Source: SG8-32-3 sp964514055
GTDB lineage: Archaea > Thermoproteota > Bathyarchaeia > Bathyarchaeales > Bathycorpusculaceae
Direction: 5' to 3'
Assembly (NCBI GenBank): GCA_964514055.1
Contig: CAZEPB010000003.1
Coordinates: forward strand, 62,001-126,000
DNA: 64,000 nt
The notes under the pieces are model-generated. The model was not told the DNA's origin, ran no database searches, and saw only the letters and a program-made list of their open reading frames with translations. Shown here in pieces: positions 60,787-64,000 of this stretch; the first letter of the stretch is position 1; the number at the start of each line of letters is the position of its first letter. A program made the translations under genes and the position numbers.

Positions 60787-60876
60787 CTCGTGGACAATAA
60801 GCGCCCTCAGAAAGCAACAAATACCGAATAGGTGATTTATACGATAAGGGTTCTTGAGAATTGTTATGTGAGAACA

Positions 60877-60883
60877 GGAGGTG
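60877..60883 (+). promoter_or_regulatory. strong ribosome binding site deciding an ATA start
   Basis: GGAGGTG at 60877-60883 is a full match to the anti-Shine-Dalgarno sequence and is followed by six bases and ATA 60890. The GYD gene has GGAGGTG at 62495-62501 followed by six bases and ATG 62508. The GTG at 60881 lies inside the site itself and cannot be spaced properly. Confidence 0.7.
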
Positions 60884-60889
60884 AAAGAC

Positions 60890-61093
60890 ATAACTGAAGA
60901 AAAAACCAATGTGCCTGAGAAAATTCAAGAAATAGGTCAAAAAATAGGCGAATACAAAGATGCGCTTGTAACCCAGTTCAAAAACATGGACGTTGAAGTT
61001 AAATACTGGAATTTTGCAGTTGGAAAAACAGAAGAAGAATACACCGTAGAAGTAAACTTAAAGGTTGCAATAAGACCTAAGAAGGAGAAGTAA
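60890..61093 (+). CDS. small hypothetical protein, apparent ATA start
   Basis: 67 aa from ATA 60890 (70 aa from GTG 60881). It begins M-TEEKTNVPEKIQEIGQKIG, then QFKNMDVEVKYWNFAVGK and strands EYTVEVNLKVAIRP. A helix followed by a beta hairpin suggests a small alpha/beta protein. No family is recognised. See the ribosome binding site entry for the start choice. Confidence 0.6.
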   Translation: MTEEKTNVPEKIQEIGQKIGEYKDALVTQFKNMDVEVKYWNFAVGKTEEEYTVEVNLKVAIRPKKEK

Positions 61094-61202
61094 TAGGATA
61101 CATACGTTTCTAAATGAGTCTCTTGCGCCACCAAAGGTAGAATTTGTTCAGGGGTTAGTGTAGTTCTGTAGGACAGTTTCATTGGTGATGCATAAAAGCT
61201 TA

Positions 61203-61231
61203 CCTGTTTTTCAACCGAAGTGTTGAACAGG
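61203..61231. terminator. bulged hairpin between convergent genes
   Basis: CCTG-TTT-TTCAAC then cgaagt then GTTGAA-CAGG forms a 10-bp stem with a 3-base bulge, between the end of the small plus gene and the end of the minus endonuclease-like gene. It may end both transcripts, though archaeal terminators rely mostly on T-runs. Confidence 0.35.
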
Positions 61232-61238
61232 TTATTCC

Positions 61239-61973
61239 CTAAATTGGAGCTACTCCTACTAAATAAACTGGGTAAGGGATTATATCTTTGAATTCTTGTA
61301 AGTCTCGTTTCACATGCTCAAATTTGGGTTCCTTATAGGTGGGAACAATGAAAACGAGTATGTCCAATTTTCCTTTGGCATAAGCCCATAGACATCTGAA
61401 GAGGGTTCTGTGAACTGCATCAATCAATGATCTTTCAATTTCTATTCCCGTCTTCTCTTTGAACGCATCAAGTCTATAGTTGGTTACTGGAAACAGGGAG
61501 ACTTCAATATCCCATCGGTTTTTGTGAAAAAAATGTTGCATTTCGCTGTGGTCTTTCTTGGATGAAAGATTATTCAAAGAAGCAACCTGTAGAATAATTG
61601 AAAGCTGACCCTTCCTCTTCAAAATTTCTTCAGCTTCCTTAAAACTGAAGGTTTTCAAACCCATAGACATCACAGAACCTCTGATCTCCTTAACATCTTC
61701 AGTTCTTGAAACAAGAGACGACTTTCGCTTTCTCAGGCGATATTTGCCTCTGCCAATTCTTTCCAAGACCCTGTCCTTTTGCGGATAGGTAGAAGAAGTG
61801 CTTTCGGGACACAAATCAGCCATTGTTGCGCCTATATCCTTCCATTTTTTAGGATATTTTGAATTGACATAACTACGCACTTCAGATATTGATCCTGATC
61901 CACCCAGAGAAGTTAATGCTTCAACAACTGCATCTTTCAAATTTGAAGCGTTGGTCATTTCAAAAACACTCAT
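61239..61973 (-). CDS. winged-helix - restriction-endonuclease-like fusion protein
   Basis: 244 aa from ATG 61973 (TTG 61976 is two bases further out). The N-terminal 75 residues form a winged helix-turn-helix (ISEVRSYVNSKYPKKWKDIG, then the wing RIGRGKYRLRK). The C-terminal part resembles BglII/BstYI-like endonucleases: RWDIEVSLFPV, RLDAFKEKTGIEIE (Asp, then E-x-E) and a following helix with YAKGKLDILVFIVP. The active-site lysine is not clear, so it could be inactive or an atypical nuclease. No partner methyltransferase is present. A TATA-like gatataaagg lies just upstream. Confidence 0.65.
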   Translation of the reverse strand: MSVFEMTNASNLKDAVVEALTSLGGSGSISEVRSYVNSKYPKKWKDIGATMADLCPESTSSTYPQKDRVLERIGRGKYRLRKRKSSLVSRTEDVKEIRGSVMSMGLKTFSFKEAEEILKRKGQLSIILQVASLNNLSSKKDHSEMQHFFHKNRWDIEVSLFPVTNYRLDAFKEKTGIEIERSLIDAVHRTLFRCLWAYAKGKLDILVFIVPTYKEPKFEHVKRDLQEFKDIIPYPVYLVGVAPI

Positions 61974-62037
61974 CAATATAATATAGTTCCAATTAGAAGA
62001 GTTTTTCCTTTATATCAAATTGAAATACGATAGGGCA

Positions 62038-62058
62038 TTTTTTACTTCAAGAGCACTC
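62038..62058 (-). repeat. 21-bp element, copy 3
   Basis: Plus-strand ttttttacttcaagagcactc, the most diverged copy. It lies about 65 bases upstream of the endonuclease-like gene (minus), about 30 bases beyond its TATA-like sequence. Confidence 0.45.
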
Positions 62059-62112
62059 TGAAAAAGCTAAAATTTAATTTGCTAAGAAGCCAATCTTACT
62101 AATTGGTTTAAA

Positions 62113-62364
62113 ATGGCAGAGACCAGTTCAGGTGTGATAAAAGAATTACGCGGGTTCATAAGAGAAGCGTCTGCAATTATACATTATTTTTCTGACTTCA
62201 TGGCAATCATATCAGTTTACAACGTAATCTTTGAACACGGCTCAGTTAGCCCTGTCATCATCTGGCTCATAACCGCCTTGATTTCTGCTGTTATCGCTGA
62301 ACTTCTAAAATCACGCCTACCAACACCTCTAAGGATAGTGCTGCGAAGACGAAGTATCTTGTGA
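62113..62364 (+). CDS. small membrane protein
   Basis: 83 aa. A polar helix (GVIKELRGFIREASAII) is followed by two hydrophobic segments (about 28-45 and 49-65) and a basic end (LRIVLRRRSIL). It probably spans the membrane twice. Starts at ATG 62113. No family is recognised. Confidence 0.5.
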   Translation: MAETSSGVIKELRGFIREASAIIHYFSDFMAIISVYNVIFEHGSVSPVIIWLITALISAVIAELLKSRLPTPLRIVLRRRSIL

Positions 62365-62507
62365 CTTTCCTGTTTCTTTAGAAAAGAATTGTGGATGGAT
62401 TCTAAGGTCATCATAGATAAGTGTAGTAGTGGACGCACAGTCACAAGAATTTTAAAGTTTTGCCCTTCAGAATATTATGTACTCTAACAAATGAGGAGGT
62501 GAAATTT

Positions 62508-62801
62508 ATGCCTGTTTTTGTGGTACTCGGCAACTGGACTGAACAAGGAATACGAAAAGTCACAGAAACCCCTAAAAGAGATAAGGTAGCGCACGACATG
62601 GTCAATAAGGCTGGAGGGAAAATGCAGGTTTTCTACACGATGGGAAAATACGATTTTGTAGCTATTATTGAAGTTCCAAAGGATGAGGATGTCATGGCGA
62701 TTCTCTTGTGCCTAGGCAGCATGGGCAACGTCCGCACAACAACAATGAAAGCATGGACCGAATCAGAAGCAGCTAAGATGCTTACAGCTCCGCACCCATA
62801 A
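62508..62801 (+). CDS. GYD-domain protein
   Basis: 97 aa from ATG 62508, which follows GGAGGTG by six bases; a longer frame from 62460 adds residues before the site and is rejected. A ferredoxin-like beta-alpha-beta fold (VFVVLGNWTEQGIRKV, then MGKYDFVAIIEVP and LLCLGSMGNVRTTTMKA, split) fits the GYD family, named for its Gly-Tyr-Asp segment, here GKYD. Function unknown. It is transcribed alone. Confidence 0.8.
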   Translation: MPVFVVLGNWTEQGIRKVTETPKRDKVAHDMVNKAGGKMQVFYTMGKYDFVAIIEVPKDEDVMAILLCLGSMGNVRTTTMKAWTESEAAKMLTAPHP

Positions 62802-62916
62802 AATAAAGCGTTGGCGTTTTTTCTATTATTGTGTAGCTCAAACGTTTGAGAGGTCTTGTAACCTCTTCCTTTTTTCCTTCAAAAACTATCGAGATAGAAC
62901 AGCTATTTACAAGGGT

Positions 62917-63447
62917 CTATTTTGATTCATCGTAGTTTTTCTTGAAGAGTGCTTTTTCCACAATTCTTACGTCAAGCTGATGTTTTTCTGCTATTTTCCT
63001 AAGCTCTACAAGCACTTTCAGATAATTCGCAGTTCTGAACAAACCTTTAGGCTCTTCCCCAAAAAGTTCTCTCCAAACATGAATATCAAAAACGCCGTAG
63101 TCTTTTGGATTAATGAAAGCTAAGATTGCACTTGCTAAAGCTGGTCCAACACCGTGAACCATGTTGAGAGTATGAACTTTGTATGAATCATCATTTGAAG
63201 TTATGCAAAAAAACTTGTTTGACACTTTTCTTATTTTCTCATCAGTGTTCGCAGCTAATAAATCCATAATTCTCTTTTTCCTACCGGGGTTTTCTTTGAA
63301 TTTCCAGTTTATTACCTGCTCTAGGTCTTCGCGTGTTATTTTTTTGGTGCGTCTAAACCTAGTTCCCAACTCTTGCTCTTTCTGAATCCGCCATGGATTT
63401 TCTGAATCGTATTTCTTGCTCCACTTTAGAATCTCTTCTTTGTCCAC
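62917..63447 (-). CDS. small HhH-GPD-like DNA-repair-fold protein
   Basis: 176 aa from GTG 63447. The helix-hairpin-helix GVGPALASAILAF is followed by NPKDYGVFDIHVWREL, with an aspartate where HhH-GPD glycosylases keep their catalytic Asp. It lacks the Fe-S cysteines of endonuclease III, and the N-terminal 80 residues are helical and charged. It may remove damaged bases or only bind DNA. Copy 4 of the 21-bp element lies about 70 bases upstream. Confidence 0.65.
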   Translation of the reverse strand: MDKEEILKWSKKYDSENPWRIQKEQELGTRFRRTKKITREDLEQVINWKFKENPGRKKRIMDLLAANTDEKIRKVSNKFFCITSNDDSYKVHTLNMVHGVGPALASAILAFINPKDYGVFDIHVWRELFGEEPKGLFRTANYLKVLVELRKIAEKHQLDVRIVEKALFKKNYDESK

Positions 63448-63514
63448 GGAAAATCACCTAAGTTCTATTATTGATAGATGAATTGATAAGATTTTTCTGC
63501 TTGTAAACTTCTTT

Positions 63515-63535
63515 TTTTCACTTCACAAACGTTTC
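63515..63535 (-). repeat. 21-bp element, copy 4
   Basis: Plus-strand tttttcacttcacaaacgttt. It lies about 70 bases upstream of the HhH-GPD-like gene and 45 bases beyond the 3' end of the TM2-like gene. Confidence 0.5.
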
Positions 63536-63579
63536 AAGAGTACGAATTGATAAGAAAATAAAAAGAGCTGGAAATGGTT

Positions 63580-63966
63580 TTACCAAGGAGGATTTCCCGT
63601 TTGGATAAGACGCCTATTGTATTCATTGCAGATGTTGTAGGCGTCAAATATGTTCCAAATCCAGAAGGCTAAAGGCAGAAAAAGGGGCAGTATCAGCCAA
63701 AAGAAAAACAAGGCGATTATTGCCGTTAAGGGAATCCCTATGAAAAGAAACAACAAACCTCTGCCTATTTGTCCAGCGTACATCTGACCCAAGCCTGGAA
63801 TTATAAGTGAGAGAACAGCTGCTAAACCTGAATTCTTGGTTCCCACAGTCACTCTGGAAGGCTGTACTTCCCTTTGTGTTGGCATGACCTTTAGTGGATT
63901 ACCGCAATACGGGCATACATTCATCTCTTCAGTTACTTCTTTTCCACATTTAGGACAAAAAGGCAA
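63580..63966 (-). CDS. zinc-ribbon membrane protein, TM2-like
   Basis: 128 aa. An N-terminal zinc ribbon (CPKCGKEV at 4-11, CPYCGNPL at 18-25) is followed by a polar linker and a hydrophobic block of two to three helices starting SGLAAVLSLIIPGLGQMYAG, the TM2-domain pattern of glycine and proline with QMYAG. The end is DAYNICNEYNRRL. TTG start at 63966 with ggggagtg eight bases before. Such proteins are often small membrane sensors of unknown role. Confidence 0.75.
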   Translation of the reverse strand: MPFCPKCGKEVTEEMNVCPYCGNPLKVMPTQREVQPSRVTVGTKNSGLAAVLSLIIPGLGQMYAGQIGRGLLFLFIGIPLTAIIALFFFWLILPLFLPLAFWIWNIFDAYNICNEYNRRLIQTGNPPW

Positions 63967-64000
63967 CTTTCACTCCCCCACCCTCATAATGAAGCCATAA

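Noticed and set aside
1..64000. CRISPR arrays, insertion sequences, replication origin
   Set aside because: No regularly spaced repeats, transposase motifs or origin-like repeats with an orc/cdc6 gene were seen in the window.

Overview
The window is chromosomal DNA from an archaeon. The ribosomal-protein gene order with archaeal-only members (L32e, L19e, S4e, the RNase P protein Rpp29), Hel308, prefoldin beta with its DUF3194 partner, a GPN-loop GTPase, a DUF4443 regulator, an archaeal-type pilus locus and a formylmethanofuran:H4MPT formyltransferase all point there. The mix of methanopterin C1 chemistry with a bacterial-type MetK and a TackOD1-like protein suggests a Bathyarchaeia-like member of the Thermoproteota; that placement is inference from gene content.

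Layout. 1-6.3 kb: a surface-glycan locus (end of a GNAT-like gene, a pyruvyltransferase-nitroreductase fusion, GT2 and GT4 glycosyltransferases, a flippase) with two possible gene remnants. 6.3-9.5 kb: an Fe-S assembly operon on the minus strand (divergent IscS-like protein, IscU, SufS, an 89-aa protein). 9.7-20.1 kb: hel308, purB, a cysteine-less asparagine-synthetase-like gene, leuA/cimA, a GPN GTPase, DUF4443, ridA and metK. 20.3-30.7 kb: two purine operons facing each other. The plus one (purF, purD, EhaR-like HAD, ftr, pfkB) joins purine synthesis to C1-carrier chemistry; the minus one is purM-purS-purL-purQ. 30.8-36.9 kb: small membrane and zinc-ribbon proteins, a structured intergenic stretch, tRNA-Gly(CCC), pfdB-DUF3194-DHH phosphoesterase and an ECF transporter energising module without an S component. 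37-43.4 kb: a type IV pilus/secretion operon ending in an 854-aa pilin-like protein with lectin-like repeats. 43.5-45.7 kb: a TackOD1-like protein and an endonuclease IV-like protein. 46-58.6 kb: the ribosomal-protein operon from L22 to SecY, interrupted between L30 and L15 by a Kelch surface protein (opposite strand) and an Hsp20 gene. 58.6-64 kb: an accessory tail with a possible structured RNA, a secreted transglutaminase-like protein, two nuclease-like proteins, an HhH-GPD-like protein, a GYD protein and small membrane proteins, punctuated by four copies of a 21-bp element.

Most striking points. (1) At least four genes (sufS, purF, leuA and the transglutaminase gene) have no ATG, GTG or TTG between the upstream in-frame stop and their conserved N-termini. 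A fifth small gene has a strong Shine-Dalgarno placed exactly for an ATA codon. Near-cognate initiation (ATA, ATT, CTG) looks recurrent here. (2) A 24-bp sequence containing a TATA box and a G-tract stands in perfect inverted orientation on both sides of hsp20-rpl15-secY; related elements precede rpl22 and the prefoldin operon. (3) Twin perfect palindromes lie between the divergent Kelch and hsp20 genes. (4) The HAD-ftr-pfkB module is translationally coupled to purD.

Translation signals are consistent: several genes carry AGGTG followed by six bases and then the start codon (purD, rpl6, the GYD gene). I used this to choose starts. No CRISPR array, insertion sequence, rRNA gene or replication origin was recognised.
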